Shown: positions 43,451-53,265, counted from the first letter of the stretch. The stretch is 64,000 nucleotides of DNA from Neptunomonas japonica JAMM 1380 (GCF_016592555.1 NZ_AP014546.1:1178001-1242000); one strand, 5' to 3'. A program made the numbers and translations. Notes: generated from the sequence alone by a model not told the origin.

Positions 43451-45562
43451 ATGAGTTATCAGGTTCTTGCACGTAAGTGGCGTCCTAAGCGCTTTAAAGA
43501 GATGGTGGGGCAGGAGCATGTCCTGAAAGCGCTAGTGAATGCGCTGGATCAGGATCGCCTGCACCATGCTTATCTTTTCACCGGTACGCGTGGTGTCGGT
43601 AAGACATCAATCGCGCGTTTATTTGCTAAATCACTAAACTGTGAGACCGGTGTATCGTCTGAACCATGTGGTGAATGTAGTGCTTGTCGGGAGATTGCTG
43701 AAGGGCGTTTTATCGATTTAATCGAAGTGGATGCGGCGTCACGTACCAAGGTTGAAGATACTCGCGAATTACTTGAAAACGTTCAGTACGCACCAACCCA
43801 TGGCCGCTTTAAAGTTTACCTGATAGATGAAGTGCACATGCTCTCCAGCCACTCTTTCAACGCCTTGTTGAAAACCCTGGAGGAGCCGCCTGCACATGTT
43901 AAATTTTTGCTTGCCACGACCGACCCGCAAAAGTTGCCAGTCACAATTCTGTCGCGTTGTTTGCAGTTTAATCTTAAAAACCTGATTCCCGAGCGGATTG
44001 TTGAGCATCTTCAATTTGTTCTTTCTGAAGAGAGCGTCGGTTTTGAAGACCCAGCTTTATGGTTATTAGCGCGCTCTGCTGATGGTTCGATGCGTGATGC
44101 GCTGAGTTTAACTGATCAGTCAATTGCTTTTGGTAGCGGTACTGTTTTTGAAGCGGATGTTCGTTCGATGCTCGGTGCTATCGATCAGCGCTTGGTTTAC
44201 CGCTTACTTGATGAGCTAGCAGCACATAACCCGCGCGATCTATTAGGCGTAGTTGCTGAGCTAGCGCTATTTTCGCCTGATTATATGAATGTGCTGGGCG
44301 ATCTGATTAGCTTGCTTCATCGTGTTGCAGTTGCTCAAGCTATTCCTGATGCAATTGATAATAGTATGGGTGATCAAGAGTCGGTAACTAAACTCGCGCA
44401 ACAGCTAACAGCTGAAGATGTTCAGTTGTTTTACCAAATTGCCTTGATGGGGCGAAAGGATTTACCTTTTGTGCCAGATGCGCGTGAAGGTTTAGAGATG
44501 GTTCTGTTGCGTATGTTGGCGTTTCGTCCGGCGGATATTGCACCAAGGCCAGTGGCGTTGCAACAAGATATTTTAGTGCCTAAAGAGGCTGGACAAGTAA
44601 TACCAGTAGAGCCAATATCCTCTCCAGCTCCAGCTCCAGCTCCAGCTCCAGCTCCAGCTCCAGCTCCAGCTCCAGCTCCAGCTCCAGCTCCAGCTCCAGC
44701 TCCAGCTCCAGCTCCAGCTCCAGCTCCAGCTCCAGCTCCAGCTCCAGCTCCAGCTCCAGCTCCAGCTCCAGCTCCAGCTCCAGCTCCAATACCTGTACAG
44801 GCTTCAGACTTAGAGCCGCCTCCGTATGATGAGTCTGATATTCCCGTAGCGGATACTGATGATGAGGTAAGCCCGGCAAAAAAGCCTTCAGGCCAACTCA
44901 CTAAGCCTGTTGTTAATGGCCGGGATCAGTTGGAGCAAGTGCATTCGCCTATAATAGGTAAGCCTGAGCCAGAAGTGGCATTAGGGCAAGTGCTAGAGCA
45001 GCAAACAGAATCTGAGTTGTTTACTCAGCCTGAGTTTGTTGAGCCAGTGATGCCTGTTCCGCTAGCAACTATACCGGCGGTTGTTGCGGAAAAAACAAAA
45101 TCCTCCTCTGTTGTATCAACAGCGCCTTTGATAGTAGTAGAGGTGCCAGCGGATATTCCACGGACCCTAGCTGACTGTCAGCTAGAAAATTGGGTGCTGT
45201 TATTAGGGCATGTCGGCTTAACTGGCATGACTGCAAACATAGCCAGTAACTTATCGTTGGAAGTGGTGTCTGAGCAGCAGATGATATTTCATTATCGTGC
45301 TGAACAAGATGCTGTGCTTGATGATGTACAAAAGCAGCGTATCCAAGACGCACTTTGTCATTATTTTACAACCTCAATTGAGGTAGAATTTGTGAAAGCA
45401 GTGCAAACGCGAGAGACGCCTAGCCAATATTTCGCTCGACTCAAAGCCGAGCGGCTGGTGGTGGCTATTTCGGCGTTTGAGGGTGATAGCACAGTGCAGA
45501 TGTTAGTATCACATTTTAATGGAACGATAGATCGTGATTCCATTTTCCCAATTGACCCGTAA
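43451..45562 (+). CDS. dnaX: DNA polymerase III subunits gamma/tau, with very long Pro-Ala linker
   Basis: A 703-residue tau subunit of the clamp loader. N-terminal AAA+ domain: Walker A GTRGVGKTSIARL, zinc-binding cysteines (CETGV, CGECSAC), Walker B YLIDEVHMLSSHSFNALLKTLEEPP and sensor 1 LATTDPQKLP. The C-terminal part (from about residue 570) should contact DnaB and the polymerase. Between them lies a linker with 27 uninterrupted Pro-Ala pairs from 27 identical CCAGCT units. An A AAA AAG slippery site at codons 477-478 should also yield a short gamma form of about 484 residues. It heads the dnaX-ybaB-recR operon. Confidence 0.95.
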   Translation: MSYQVLARKWRPKRFKEMVGQEHVLKALVNALDQDRLHHAYLFTGTRGVGKTSIARLFAKSLNCETGVSSEPCGECSACREIAEGRFIDLIEVDAASRTKVEDTRELLENVQYAPTHGRFKVYLIDEVHMLSSHSFNALLKTLEEPPAHVKFLLATTDPQKLPVTILSRCLQFNLKNLIPERIVEHLQFVLSEESVGFEDPALWLLARSADGSMRDALSLTDQSIAFGSGTVFEADVRSMLGAIDQRLVYRLLDELAAHNPRDLLGVVAELALFSPDYMNVLGDLISLLHRVAVAQAIPDAIDNSMGDQESVTKLAQQLTAEDVQLFYQIALMGRKDLPFVPDAREGLEMVLLRMLAFRPADIAPRPVALQQDILVPKEAGQVIPVEPISSPAPAPAPAPAPAPAPAPAPAPAPAPAPAPAPAPAPAPAPAPAPAPAPAPAPAPAPIPVQASDLEPPPYDESDIPVADTDDEVSPAKKPSGQLTKPVVNGRDQLEQVHSPIIGKPEPEVALGQVLEQQTESELFTQPEFVEPVMPVPLATIPAVVAEKTKSSSVVSTAPLIVVEVPADIPRTLADCQLENWVLLLGHVGLTGMTANIASNLSLEVVSEQQMIFHYRAEQDAVLDDVQKQRIQDALCHYFTTSIEVEFVKAVQTRETPSQYFARLKAERLVVAISAFEGDSTVQMLVSHFNGTIDRDSIFPIDP
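44624..44785 (+). repeat. 27 tandem copies of CCAGCT inside dnaX
   Basis: A 162-base perfect hexanucleotide array, without a single base difference between units, encoding (Pro-Ala)27 in the tau/gamma linker. As a 6-base unit it can grow or shrink without changing frame. The repeat also creates long open frames on the opposite strand (Gly-Ala or Glu-Leu repeats) that are artefacts. Confidence 0.97.
44864..44909 (+). promoter_or_regulatory. Programmed -1 ribosomal frameshift signal in dnaX
   Basis: The heptamer AAAAAAG at 44878-44884 lies in frame as A AAA AAG, identical to the E. coli dnaX slippery site. A Shine-Dalgarno-like GAGG (44864-44867) is ten bases upstream, the spacing that stimulates E. 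coli slippage. A possible 5-bp stem, CAGGC (44889-44893) / GCCTG (44905-44909), begins four bases after the heptamer. After a -1 shift, six codons are read before a TAA at 44902-44904, giving gamma of about 484 residues. Confidence 0.85.
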
Positions 45563-45578
45563 GAAGTGAGGTAAAAAG

Positions 45579-45905
45579 ATGATGAAAGGTGGTATGGGTA
45601 ATCTTATGAAGCAGGCGCAAAAGATGCAGGAAGATTTGCAGAAAGCGCAGGCAGAAGTTGCTAATTTAGAAGTAAATGGCGAGTCAGGCGCAGGCTTAGT
45701 AAAAATCGTAATGAATGGTCGTCATGATGTTAAGCGTGTTGCTATTGATGCCAGCTTGATGGAAGAAGATAAAGATATCCTAGAAGACTTGATTGCGGCA
45801 GCAGTTAACGATGCTGTGCGCAAAGTTGAAACGCAGTCTCAAGAAAAAATGGCAAGTGTGACCGGTGGCATGGCTATGCCTCCTGGTTTTAATATGCCGT
45901 TTTAA
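45579..45905 (+). CDS. ybaB: YbaB/EbfC nucleoid-associated protein
   Basis: A 108-residue protein: [29 protein letters not shown] at the start, [22 protein letters not shown] in the middle, and a Met/Gly/Pro end ([13 protein letters not shown]). It forms tweezer-like dimers that bind DNA. The gene follows dnaX by 16 bases and precedes recR by three, the usual gammaproteobacterial operon. Two adjacent ATGs (45579, 45582) are both possible starts. Confidence 0.95.
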   Translation: MMKGGMGNLMKQAQKMQEDLQKAQAEVANLEVNGESGAGLVKIVMNGRHDVKRVAIDASLMEEDKDILEDLIAAAVNDAVRKVETQSQEKMASVTGGMAMPPGFNMPF

Positions 45906-45908
45906 GCG

Positions 45909-46505
45909 ATGTCATTTAGTCCTTTAATTCAGCAATTAGTAACCGCTTTACGCTGTTTGCCAGGTGTTGGGCCTAAAAGTGCCCAGCGCATGGCGTTTCA
46001 TCTGCTTGAGCGTGACCGTAATGCTGCACTCGAGCTATCCGCTGCGCTTGCGCAGGCGGCTGAAGAAGTATCTGAATGTCAGCAGTGTCGGACGCTTAGC
46101 GAAACCGATATCTGTGAGTTGTGTGCATCGTTAAGCCGTGATCGGAGTTCTTTATGTGTGCTTGAGTCTCCAATGGACGTTGTGGCTATCGAGCAAACAA
46201 ATAGTTTTGCAGGGGTCTACTTTGTGCTTGGGGGGCATTTGTCTCCAATAGACGGTGTGGGTCCTGATGATATAGGTATTAGTCAGTTACTTGAGCGAAT
46301 TGCTCAAGGTGAGGTTAAAGAGGTTATCATTGCGACAAACCCGACGGTGGAGGGTGATGCTACTGCTCACTATATTGCAGAGCAGCTGAAGCGCACAGAG
46401 CTAAAAGTGACACGTATTGCTCACGGAGTGCCTGTGGGTGGTGAACTTGAATATGTTGATGGTGGAACCTTGGCGCATGCATTGGCCGGGCGGCGTCTGC
46501 TGTGA
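45909..46505 (+). CDS. recR: Recombination mediator RecR
   Basis: A 198-residue protein with helix-hairpin-helix [17 protein letters not shown], a four-Cys zinc motif ([16 protein letters not shown]), the Toprim domain ([34 protein letters not shown]) and a C-terminal Walker-B-like end. It works with RecO and RecF to load RecA at gaps. Third gene of the dnaX operon. Confidence 0.96.
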   Translation: MSFSPLIQQLVTALRCLPGVGPKSAQRMAFHLLERDRNAALELSAALAQAAEEVSECQQCRTLSETDICELCASLSRDRSSLCVLESPMDVVAIEQTNSFAGVYFVLGGHLSPIDGVGPDDIGISQLLERIAQGEVKEVIIATNPTVEGDATAHYIAEQLKRTELKVTRIAHGVPVGGELEYVDGGTLAHALAGRRLL

Positions 46506-46514
46506 GGCTAATGC

Positions 46515-47693
46515 ATGAAAACGGATAGTTATGATTGGTCAGTATTAGAGGCCTCGGCTCAAAAGCCTATTCATATATCAACCCATGAGTCGCTTGTTGA
46601 ATGCTGTGCTCGTTGGCAATCGTTACCGATGATAGCGCTGGATACAGAGTTTCAGCGAATTGATACTTTTTATCCTATTCCGGGTTTGATTCAGATAGCT
46701 GATGATCAGCATTGTTACCTTGTTGACCCGTTGAGTATTGATGATTTTTCTCCGTTAGCTGATGTCTTCACAAATCCTGATGTTTTGAAGATTATTCATG
46801 CGGGTAGTGAAGATTTAGAATTGTTTTACCATTCGCTGGGTGTTTTGCCGAGCCCGATTTTTGATACTCAGCTAGCCGCTGCCTTTGTTGGTTGGGGCTT
46901 TACGATGGGTTTGCAGCGTTTGGTTGAGCATACCTTGGATATTCAGATCGGTAAGGGTGAAACGACGTCTGATTGGCTTAAGCGTCCATTGAGTCAGGAG
47001 CAGGAAGTATATGCAGCGCTCGATGTTGCTTACTTACCCGCGATTTGTAAGATGCAAACAGCTGAGCTTGAGTTGCATGGTCGCTATGCATGGTTTGCAG
47101 AAGAGTCGGAAGTCGCTCTTAATAATGCACTTGACCAAGATCCAGATGGGCATGAGTATTATCGACGTTTTAGTCAGATGTGGGGTTTGTCGGGCATTAA
47201 GTTGGCTGTCTTGCGTGATGTATCTATGTGGCGTGAACAGCAATGTCGATTGAGAAATACACCGCGTAATTGGGTGCTGCGAAATCAAACTATCCTTTCT
47301 ATTGCTCAGAAGTTACCGCGTAACGCTTATGAGTTGGGACGCACAGAAGATATTAGACACAAAGTAGTGCGTGAAGAGGGGGAGGCGATTCTTGCTATAT
47401 TGTCTAATGCGCAAGATAGCCTAGAAAAAGCCCCGGTGTTGCCTATTCATCGTCCACTACCTATTATCTGGAATAAGCGTCTAAAAAAGTTAAAGGCTGT
47501 AGCGCGAGAAGTTGCTGAACAAATAGGCATAGCTCCAGAGATTTTGTTACGCAAGAAGGACTTAGAGGCGTTGGTGCGTAGTGGGTTAGAAACCTATGAC
47601 TATCAGTTGCCTAAAGAGCTCAATGGCTGGCGGCGAGACGTGGTTGGTTTGGCATTGTTGGATCAGTTAAAACAGTTTGATAAAAATGGTTAG
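46515..47693 (+). CDS. rnd: Ribonuclease D
   Basis: A 392-residue 3'-5' exoribonuclease: DEDD motifs in MIALDTEFQRIDTFYPIPGLIQI, IIHAGSEDLELFY and YAALDVAYLPAI, followed by the HRDC domains (WREQQCRLRNTPRNWVL onward). It trims tRNA and other stable RNA 3' ends. It follows recR closely and is itself followed by ycgL and ycgN, an arrangement seen in Pseudomonas-type gammaproteobacteria. Confidence 0.94.
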   Translation: MKTDSYDWSVLEASAQKPIHISTHESLVECCARWQSLPMIALDTEFQRIDTFYPIPGLIQIADDQHCYLVDPLSIDDFSPLADVFTNPDVLKIIHAGSEDLELFYHSLGVLPSPIFDTQLAAAFVGWGFTMGLQRLVEHTLDIQIGKGETTSDWLKRPLSQEQEVYAALDVAYLPAICKMQTAELELHGRYAWFAEESEVALNNALDQDPDGHEYYRRFSQMWGLSGIKLAVLRDVSMWREQQCRLRNTPRNWVLRNQTILSIAQKLPRNAYELGRTEDIRHKVVREEGEAILAILSNAQDSLEKAPVLPIHRPLPIIWNKRLKKLKAVAREVAEQIGIAPEILLRKKDLEALVRSGLETYDYQLPKELNGWRRDVVGLALLDQLKQFDKNG

Positions 47694-47699
47694 TATTTA

Positions 47700-47987
47700 A
47701 TGATTATTTGCACGATTTATAAAAGTCCACTTAAAGATGAGATGTATCTTTATGTTGATAAAAAAGACGAGTTAAAGAAGGTTCCTGAAGCATTAATTGA
47801 GATGTTTGGAACGCCTTCGCATTTGATGGATATGCCGATGTTGCCTGGGCGTAAGCTGGCGAGAGTCGATGTTGAAAAAATGCTTGAGGGTATAAAGGAG
47901 AAGGGGTTCTATCTGCAGATGCCTCCTCCGAAAGAGGACTATATGCTGGATCTTTACCCTAATCGGCCTGAAACGGGTGTGCGCTAG
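47700..47987 (+). CDS. ycgL: YcgL domain protein
   Basis: A 95-residue protein matching the YcgL family: [22 protein letters not shown] at the start, [12 protein letters not shown], then [19 protein letters not shown] and [12 protein letters not shown] near the end. Its fold is known from structural genomics but not its function. It starts 6 bases after rnd. Its last base overlaps the ycgN GTG. Confidence 0.92.
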   Translation: MIICTIYKSPLKDEMYLYVDKKDELKKVPEALIEMFGTPSHLMDMPMLPGRKLARVDVEKMLEGIKEKGFYLQMPPPKEDYMLDLYPNRPETGVR

Positions 47988-48430
47988 TGGCACAGGAAGT
48001 TTTTTGGCGGACTAAGTCTTTGGTTGAAATGACGACGCCTGAGTGGGAGTCGTTGTGTGATGGTTGTGCTTTATGTTGCCTGCATAAGATTGAAGACGAA
48101 GATACTGAAGAAGTTTTTTATACAACGGTGGTATGTAATCTTTTAGATTTTGATAACTGTCGTTGTACGCAATATGAAAAACGTAGTCAGTTAGTCCCTA
48201 GTTGTGTGAAGTTGCGTCCTGAGGATGTAGAGAGCTTCCATTGGTTGCCGCCAACGTGTGCTTACCGGCTGATTCATGAAGGGCAGGAGTTGCCTGAGTG
48301 GCATCCGTTGATGTCTGGTGAAGAGAATTCGGTCATTAATGCTGGGGCTTCAGTGCTTCATGTTTATGCCGTCAAGGATAATGAAATTAGTGAAGATCAG
48401 CTGATCGATTATGTGTTGCTAGACGAGTAA
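47987..48430 (+). CDS. ycgN: YcgN family (UPF0260) cysteine-cluster protein
   Basis: A 147-residue protein with a cysteine-rich cluster typical of YkgJ/YcgN proteins: [11 protein letters not shown] near the N-terminus, then [17 protein letters not shown] and LVPSCVKL. The cluster probably binds zinc or an Fe-S centre. The start is GTG at 47987, one base overlapping the ycgL stop. Last gene before a bidirectional terminator. Confidence 0.92.
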   Translation: MAQEVFWRTKSLVEMTTPEWESLCDGCALCCLHKIEDEDTEEVFYTTVVCNLLDFDNCRCTQYEKRSQLVPSCVKLRPEDVESFHWLPPTCAYRLIHEGQELPEWHPLMSGEENSVINAGASVLHVYAVKDNEISEDQLIDYVLLDE

Positions 48431-48487
48431 GAATTGGCGGTTGCTGAGGTGGGTATCATCACTCATTTCGTACTGAAAGTTAGGCAA

Positions 48488-48516
48488 TAAAAAAGGAGCA
48501 CTTAGTGCTCCTTTTT
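48488..48516. terminator. Bidirectional terminator between ycgN and rpsA
   Basis: The stem GGAGCAC (48495-48501) / GTGCTCC (48505-48511) has a short loop. Five T follow on the plus strand, and six A precede it (T run on the minus strand), so it can end both convergent transcripts. Confidence 0.9.
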
Positions 48517-48536
48517 AATGCCTTCAAAACAACGAA

Positions 48537-50219
48537 TTAGTTGTTTTTGTTAGCCATTTGAGCTTTGATCAAGTCACCGATAGTGGTTGGACCAGCAGTT
48601 TCGACTTCCTGAGTACGAACAGCAGCAATAGCAGCTTTCTCATCAGCTTGGTCTTTAGCTTTGATAGATAGTGTGATTGCGCGGCTACGACGATCAATGT
48701 TAGTGATCTTCGCTTCAACTTCATCACCTTCTTTCAGTACAGTAGTTGCATCTTCAACACGGTCTGTGCTGATTTCAGAAACTTTCAATGTACCTTCAAT
48801 GCCTTCTGCAAGTTCAACAACAGCGCCTTTAGCGTCTACAGACTTAACAGTACCTTTAACGATAGTGTTTTTGTCGTTAGCTGCAGCGTATTCAGCAAAA
48901 GGATCGCTATCTAGCTGTTTAACGCCAAGAGAGATGCGCTCTTTTTCTGCGTCGATAGACAGGATAACTGCTTCAACTTCGTCGCCTTTCTTGAACTGAC
49001 GTAGCGCTGCTTCGGCATCGCCTTCCCAGCTAATGTCAGACATGTGAACTAGACCATCAAGGTCGTTTTCTAGGCCAACGAAGATACCGAAGTCAGTAAT
49101 AGTTTTGATCTGACCAGATACTTTGTCGTTTGTAGCGTACTGTTCAGCGAAAGCAACCCATGGGTTAACTGTGCACTGCTTGATACCTAGAGAAATACGA
49201 CGACGCTCTTCATCAACATCTAGAATCATAACTTCAACAGCTTCACCGATCTGAACAACTTTAGATGGGTGGATGTTTTTGTTAGTCCAAGACATTTCAG
49301 AAACGTGAACCAGACCTTCAACGCCGTCTTCGATAGAAGCGAAGCAACCGTAGTCAGTTAGGTTGGTGATGCGTGCGTTGCACTTAGTTCCAGCAGGGTA
49401 ACGGTTTTTAATAGCTTCCCACGGATCTTCAGACAGCTGTTTCAGACCTAGAGAAATACGACCAGTTTCTTTGTCGAATTTAATGATCTTAACAGAGATC
49501 TCGTCACCTGGGTTCAGCATTTCGCTTGGGTGAGAAATACGCTTCCAAGCCATGTCTGTGATATGCAACAGACCATCAACACCGCCTAGATCAATGAACG
49601 CACCGTAGTTGGTTAGGTTCTTAACGAAACCTTTAGCAACTTGGCCTTCTTCTAGAGCAGCCAGGATCTCATCACGCTGAGCGCTGTTAGCTTCTTGAAG
49701 AACTGCACGACGAGAAACAACAACGTTGTTGCGCTTCTGGTCCAGTTTGATCAATTTGAATTCTAGTTCTTTACCTTCTAGATGGTCGATATCGCGAACA
49801 GGGCGAACATCTACCAAAGAACCAGGCAAGAAACCTTGGATGTTGTTGATGCTAACAGTGAATCCACCTTTAACCTTACCGTTGATAACACCAGTAACAG
49901 TTTCTTCAGCTTCAAATTTAGCTTCAAGTACTTCCCAAGCTTCAGCGCGTTTAGCTTTTTCGCGAGAAAGTTTTGTTTCACCAAAACCATCTTCTACTGC
50001 TTCCAGAGAAACTTTAACGCTATCGCCGATTTTAATTTCCAGCTCGTTAGCGTCGTTTAAGAACTGTACGCGAGGAATAACCGCTTCAGATTTAAGACCA
50101 GCGTTAACTGTAACCCAGTCGCTGTCGATATCGATAACTTCACCGATAACAAGCGTACCTGGTTTCATGTCTACATTAAGAAGGGATTCTTCAAACAGTT
50201 CTGCAAAGCTTTCGCTCAT
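48537..50219 (-). CDS. rpsA: 30S ribosomal protein S1
   Basis: A 560-residue protein, full length for gammaproteobacterial S1, with six S1 OB-fold repeats (for example [61 protein letters not shown]). S1 binds mRNA and the 30S subunit to start translation of most messages. Codons are strongly biased, as expected for a major ribosomal protein. The gene is not next to cmk or ihfB, its usual partners. The leader has three hairpins. The start codon ATG 50219 is preceded by AGGA. Confidence 0.96.
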   Translation of the reverse strand: MSESFAELFEESLLNVDMKPGTLVIGEVIDIDSDWVTVNAGLKSEAVIPRVQFLNDANELEIKIGDSVKVSLEAVEDGFGETKLSREKAKRAEAWEVLEAKFEAEETVTGVINGKVKGGFTVSINNIQGFLPGSLVDVRPVRDIDHLEGKELEFKLIKLDQKRNNVVVSRRAVLQEANSAQRDEILAALEEGQVAKGFVKNLTNYGAFIDLGGVDGLLHITDMAWKRISHPSEMLNPGDEISVKIIKFDKETGRISLGLKQLSEDPWEAIKNRYPAGTKCNARITNLTDYGCFASIEDGVEGLVHVSEMSWTNKNIHPSKVVQIGEAVEVMILDVDEERRRISLGIKQCTVNPWVAFAEQYATNDKVSGQIKTITDFGIFVGLENDLDGLVHMSDISWEGDAEAALRQFKKGDEVEAVILSIDAEKERISLGVKQLDSDPFAEYAAANDKNTIVKGTVKSVDAKGAVVELAEGIEGTLKVSEISTDRVEDATTVLKEGDEVEAKITNIDRRSRAITLSIKAKDQADEKAAIAAVRTQEVETAGPTTIGDLIKAQMANKNN

Positions 50220-50364
50220 GAAAGTGTCCTATATATTGTGGCCGGGGATAGTAAAAAATCCGGCACGTAACCTGTAACGCCAGCTTACAGGGTCAGATTA
50301 TATAATGTGTAATTGTATTGCTGGCTAGCAGTTACACATTAGAGAAATTTGAGGGCATATTATA
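50220..50364 (-). promoter_or_regulatory. rpsA promoter and three-hairpin leader
   Basis: Read on the minus strand: a -10 TATAAT (50359-50364), then three hairpins before the start codon. First is a perfect 10-bp stem (arms 50332-50341 and 50303-50312). Second is a 7-bp stem, CCTGTAA/TTACAGG (arms 50285-50291 and 50271-50277). Third is GCCGG/CCGGC (arms 50260-50264 and 50241-50245). E. coli rpsA is autoregulated by S1 through a three-hairpin leader, so the same control is likely here. Confidence 0.7.
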
Positions 50365-50400
50365 CATAATCCAGCGGAGTGTAGGTAGAGGTATTTAGAT

Positions 50401-51174
50401 TTATACCCTATCGTTATCCAGTTTCTTGCGAACGGAGAGCTGGCATGGGGCGAGGACAGAGGATAAATCTTGAAATAGCATTTCAGATAAAGTGGATGAG
50501 TCCTCAGTACGAAAATAGTTAGCCAGCTTACGTTCTTCTGTTCTTGAGTTGGCTGCTACTTCAACTCCATCGCCAACACAAAAGGCATAGGCGGGTAAGT
50601 AATCACTAATAACTGCAAGTTTCATGTCTTCGGAAAGCATTAAGCGATTACGTGTAATGTAAGCTTTGTATTCAGCAGCGCCTGCGGCTGACATGATTTC
50701 AATCTGCATGGTACTAAAGCGATCTGCATCAGGGCTACGTATTAAGAAAGCTTTTAGCTGTCGCTCAACTGACCTTAGCTCGTCTTTTAATTTTTGCGGA
50801 GCAAAATGTTCATTTAATTCTTTGTATTCGGTGAGCTCTTGAATCTTGGACTCAAGTTTCTCAATCTCGCTTTGTAGCACTTTGTTTTCATCTAACAGGC
50901 CGTCTTTATCACGCATAAGGCCATGAATAACTTTTTGTGTTGGTGTAAGTTTGTCCAGATCAAAAGTAGGAGGCAGCTGCACGGTGCCTAATTTTCCTGT
51001 TGTTTCCATACTGCGGGATGTGGCGACCATCTCATAACCAAAGCGTTCTAGCTCTTTGCTATTTTGCTTATGTTGATCATCCATTTTCTGATAAACCATA
51101 TATCCACCTACCCCTAATCCGGCTAGCAGTAGGGGAAGGGTTATAGAGAGTATCAGTGTTTTTTTGAGCGCCAT
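50401..51174 (-). CDS. Unknown coiled-coil inner-membrane protein next to prc
   Basis: A 257-residue protein with one N-terminal membrane segment (LILSITLPLLLAGLGVGGYMVY), a central coiled coil (about 90-150, KVLQSEIEKLESKIQELTEY) and a C-terminal part with two Cys (YAFCVGDG, LAPCQLSV) that could form a disulfide. The mature part is predicted periplasmic. No family is recognised. It lies 18 bases after prc on the same strand, so it may assist or be controlled with the Prc protease, for example as an adaptor; this is inference. Confidence 0.6.
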   Translation of the reverse strand: MALKKTLILSITLPLLLAGLGVGGYMVYQKMDDQHKQNSKELERFGYEMVATSRSMETTGKLGTVQLPPTFDLDKLTPTQKVIHGLMRDKDGLLDENKVLQSEIEKLESKIQELTEYKELNEHFAPQKLKDELRSVERQLKAFLIRSPDADRFSTMQIEIMSAAGAAEYKAYITRNRLMLSEDMKLAVISDYLPAYAFCVGDGVEVAANSRTEERKLANYFRTEDSSTLSEMLFQDLSSVLAPCQLSVRKKLDNDRV

Positions 51175-51192
51175 ATCCGTATTGACCCAGTC

Positions 51193-53265
51193 TTATTGTG
51201 GATTATAGGTTGTAATAAGCTGTTTTGTTAGATCGACCATATCTAGAAGAATCTTTCCGCTTTCTTGTAGAATTGCTTCAGACCCTGCTGTGATAGGGCG
51301 GCCTTCTTCATCTTTTTTTAGCAGGGCTTCAAGGTCAGCTAATTTGGTTATTAGCTGTTGCCCTTTTGCTAAGCGTCTTCTGTTTTCGGCATCCACTTGC
51401 CATTTATCAGCTTGGTCGCGTTTTGCTAATAGTTTTATTTCATTCAGTGGGAAAGAGTTATCTTTTTTAGCTTCAGATTGGCGAACTATTTGTTCGCGTA
51501 AAAAGTTAAAATCGGGCTGATTGCTAGTGCGAAGGGTATGGCGTTTATTTAGCTCATCCTTAAAAGAAGCGATGCCTTTATAAAAACCATGACGAGCTTG
51601 AGGGACTGTATCCCAAGGGAGGGCCCCATCAAGTGCGCTTTCACCAATTTCTGTGGTGTCGTAAGCTTCAGGAAAGGAGATATCTGGAACAACCCCTTTG
51701 TGCTGAGTGCTCTCCCCTGAAATACGATAAAACTTAGCATTTGTAAGCTTCAATTGGCCGTGCTGTAGCGCTTGTAATGTTTGCACTGTACCTTTTCCAA
51801 ATGTTTGATTACCAACAATCACACCACGTTGATAATCTTGAATAGCGCCAGCGAAAATTTCTGATGCCGAAGCGCTTAAGCGGTTAACGACTACCGCGAG
51901 TGGGCCGTTATAGGCTATTTTAGGGTTGAAGTCTCCTTGGATCTCAATATGGTTATTCGGAAACTTAATTTGAACCGTTGGGCCTCGGTCAATGAATAAG
52001 CCGACTAGATCATTGGCTTCTCGCAACGAGCCGCCACCATTATTTCGTAGATCTATTATAAGGCCGTCTACTGCTTCAGATTTAAGTTCAGTTATCAGCT
52101 TTTCAACATCTCTTGTAGTGCTTTTGTAGTTTTTTTCACCGCGTTGAAGAGCGGCAAAGTCAATGTAAAAAGCAGGGATATCGATTACACCGAGCTTATA
52201 ATCTTTGTTGTTGTATGTAACATCAATAATACGTTTTTGTGCCGCTTGCTCTTCAAGTGCAACGGTATTGCGCTTGATAGAAATGGTTTTACGTCCTGCT
52301 TTGTCTTCGCTATCAGAAGGAATTATTTCTAGTCGGACTACTGAGCCTTTAGGGCCGCGAATAAGGTCAACCACATCATCTAAACGCCAGCCGACTACAT
52401 CTTCAATTTCCCCGTTTTCTTGACCAACACCGACAATTAAATCAGCAGGCTTTAATTGCCCTGTTTTATCGGCAGGGCCAGCAGGAACCAAGCGTACAAT
52501 TTTTGTAAACTCGTTTTCACTCTGTAGTACTGCACCTATCCCTTCAAGAGATAAGCTCATGTTTATTTTAAAATTTTCAGAATTTCTAGGTGAAAAATAT
52601 GAGGTGTGAGGATCAAAGTATTTAGTGAACACATTGGCAAAGCGCTGAAAAACATCTTCGCTTTTATTCTGTTTGAGGCGTTTTAGCTGATTAGAGTAAC
52701 GTTTGATCAACGTAGCTTTTGCTTCTTGCTCGGACTTGTCAGCTAGCATGAGGTTTAAAATGGCACTTTTAATGCGTTTACGCCAAAGGTTGTTCATCTC
52801 CTCTTGTGAATTTACCCACTGGGCGTTTTCACGGTCAGTATCTAATGTTTCATTCAACTCGAAATTGAAGGGGGTCGGATCTTTTAGTCTATCAATAGTC
52901 CAGCTAAGCCTTTCTACAACACGCTTTTGCTGGCGATTGTAGATAGCGAATGCGCTATCTAAGTTGCCTGCAAGAATCGAATCATCAATTTCATAACGGT
53001 ATGCTTCAAAATCGTTGATATCTTTTTGGAAAAAATAACTACGTGATGAATCCAGCTCGGAGAGATATTTATCTAATAAGCCACTAGACAGAGTATCATC
53101 AACATTAATTTTATTATAATGGCCGACATTTAAGGAACTGATAATATCTTTCATAGTCTGTTGGTGCACTGCTTCAGGGCGTAATTGCGTAATATCAGCA
53201 GTCGCTAAAGCAACGAGTGGTGTTAACAAACATAGGGCAAGAGAGTTACGTAAACCTTTCAACAT
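51193..53265 (-). CDS. prc: Carboxy-terminal processing protease (tail-specific protease)
   Basis: A 690-residue periplasmic serine protease: signal peptide to ALATA, an N-terminal helical domain, a PDZ domain (LSLEGIGAVLQSENEFTKIV, GPKGSVVRLEII), and the S41 catalytic domain. The Ser is in RLSASASEIFAGAIQDY and the general-base Lys in GNQTFGKGTVQTL. The C-terminal extension (DUF3340-like) follows. It degrades misfolded or tagged proteins and processes lipoproteins and peptidoglycan hydrolases. It is divergent from the FKBP gene. The unknown coiled-coil gene follows it closely. Confidence 0.94.
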   Translation of the reverse strand: MLKGLRNSLALCLLTPLVALATADITQLRPEAVHQQTMKDIISSLNVGHYNKINVDDTLSSGLLDKYLSELDSSRSYFFQKDINDFEAYRYEIDDSILAGNLDSAFAIYNRQQKRVVERLSWTIDRLKDPTPFNFELNETLDTDRENAQWVNSQEEMNNLWRKRIKSAILNLMLADKSEQEAKATLIKRYSNQLKRLKQNKSEDVFQRFANVFTKYFDPHTSYFSPRNSENFKINMSLSLEGIGAVLQSENEFTKIVRLVPAGPADKTGQLKPADLIVGVGQENGEIEDVVGWRLDDVVDLIRGPKGSVVRLEIIPSDSEDKAGRKTISIKRNTVALEEQAAQKRIIDVTYNNKDYKLGVIDIPAFYIDFAALQRGEKNYKSTTRDVEKLITELKSEAVDGLIIDLRNNGGGSLREANDLVGLFIDRGPTVQIKFPNNHIEIQGDFNPKIAYNGPLAVVVNRLSASASEIFAGAIQDYQRGVIVGNQTFGKGTVQTLQALQHGQLKLTNAKFYRISGESTQHKGVVPDISFPEAYDTTEIGESALDGALPWDTVPQARHGFYKGIASFKDELNKRHTLRTSNQPDFNFLREQIVRQSEAKKDNSFPLNEIKLLAKRDQADKWQVDAENRRRLAKGQQLITKLADLEALLKKDEEGRPITAGSEAILQESGKILLDMVDLTKQLITTYNPQ

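Noticed and set aside
44431..44901. Long minus-strand open frames rich in Gly-Ala or Glu-Leu
   Set aside because: They are mirror images of the CCAGCT repeat in dnaX, which has no stop codons in several frames; no independent start or family support.
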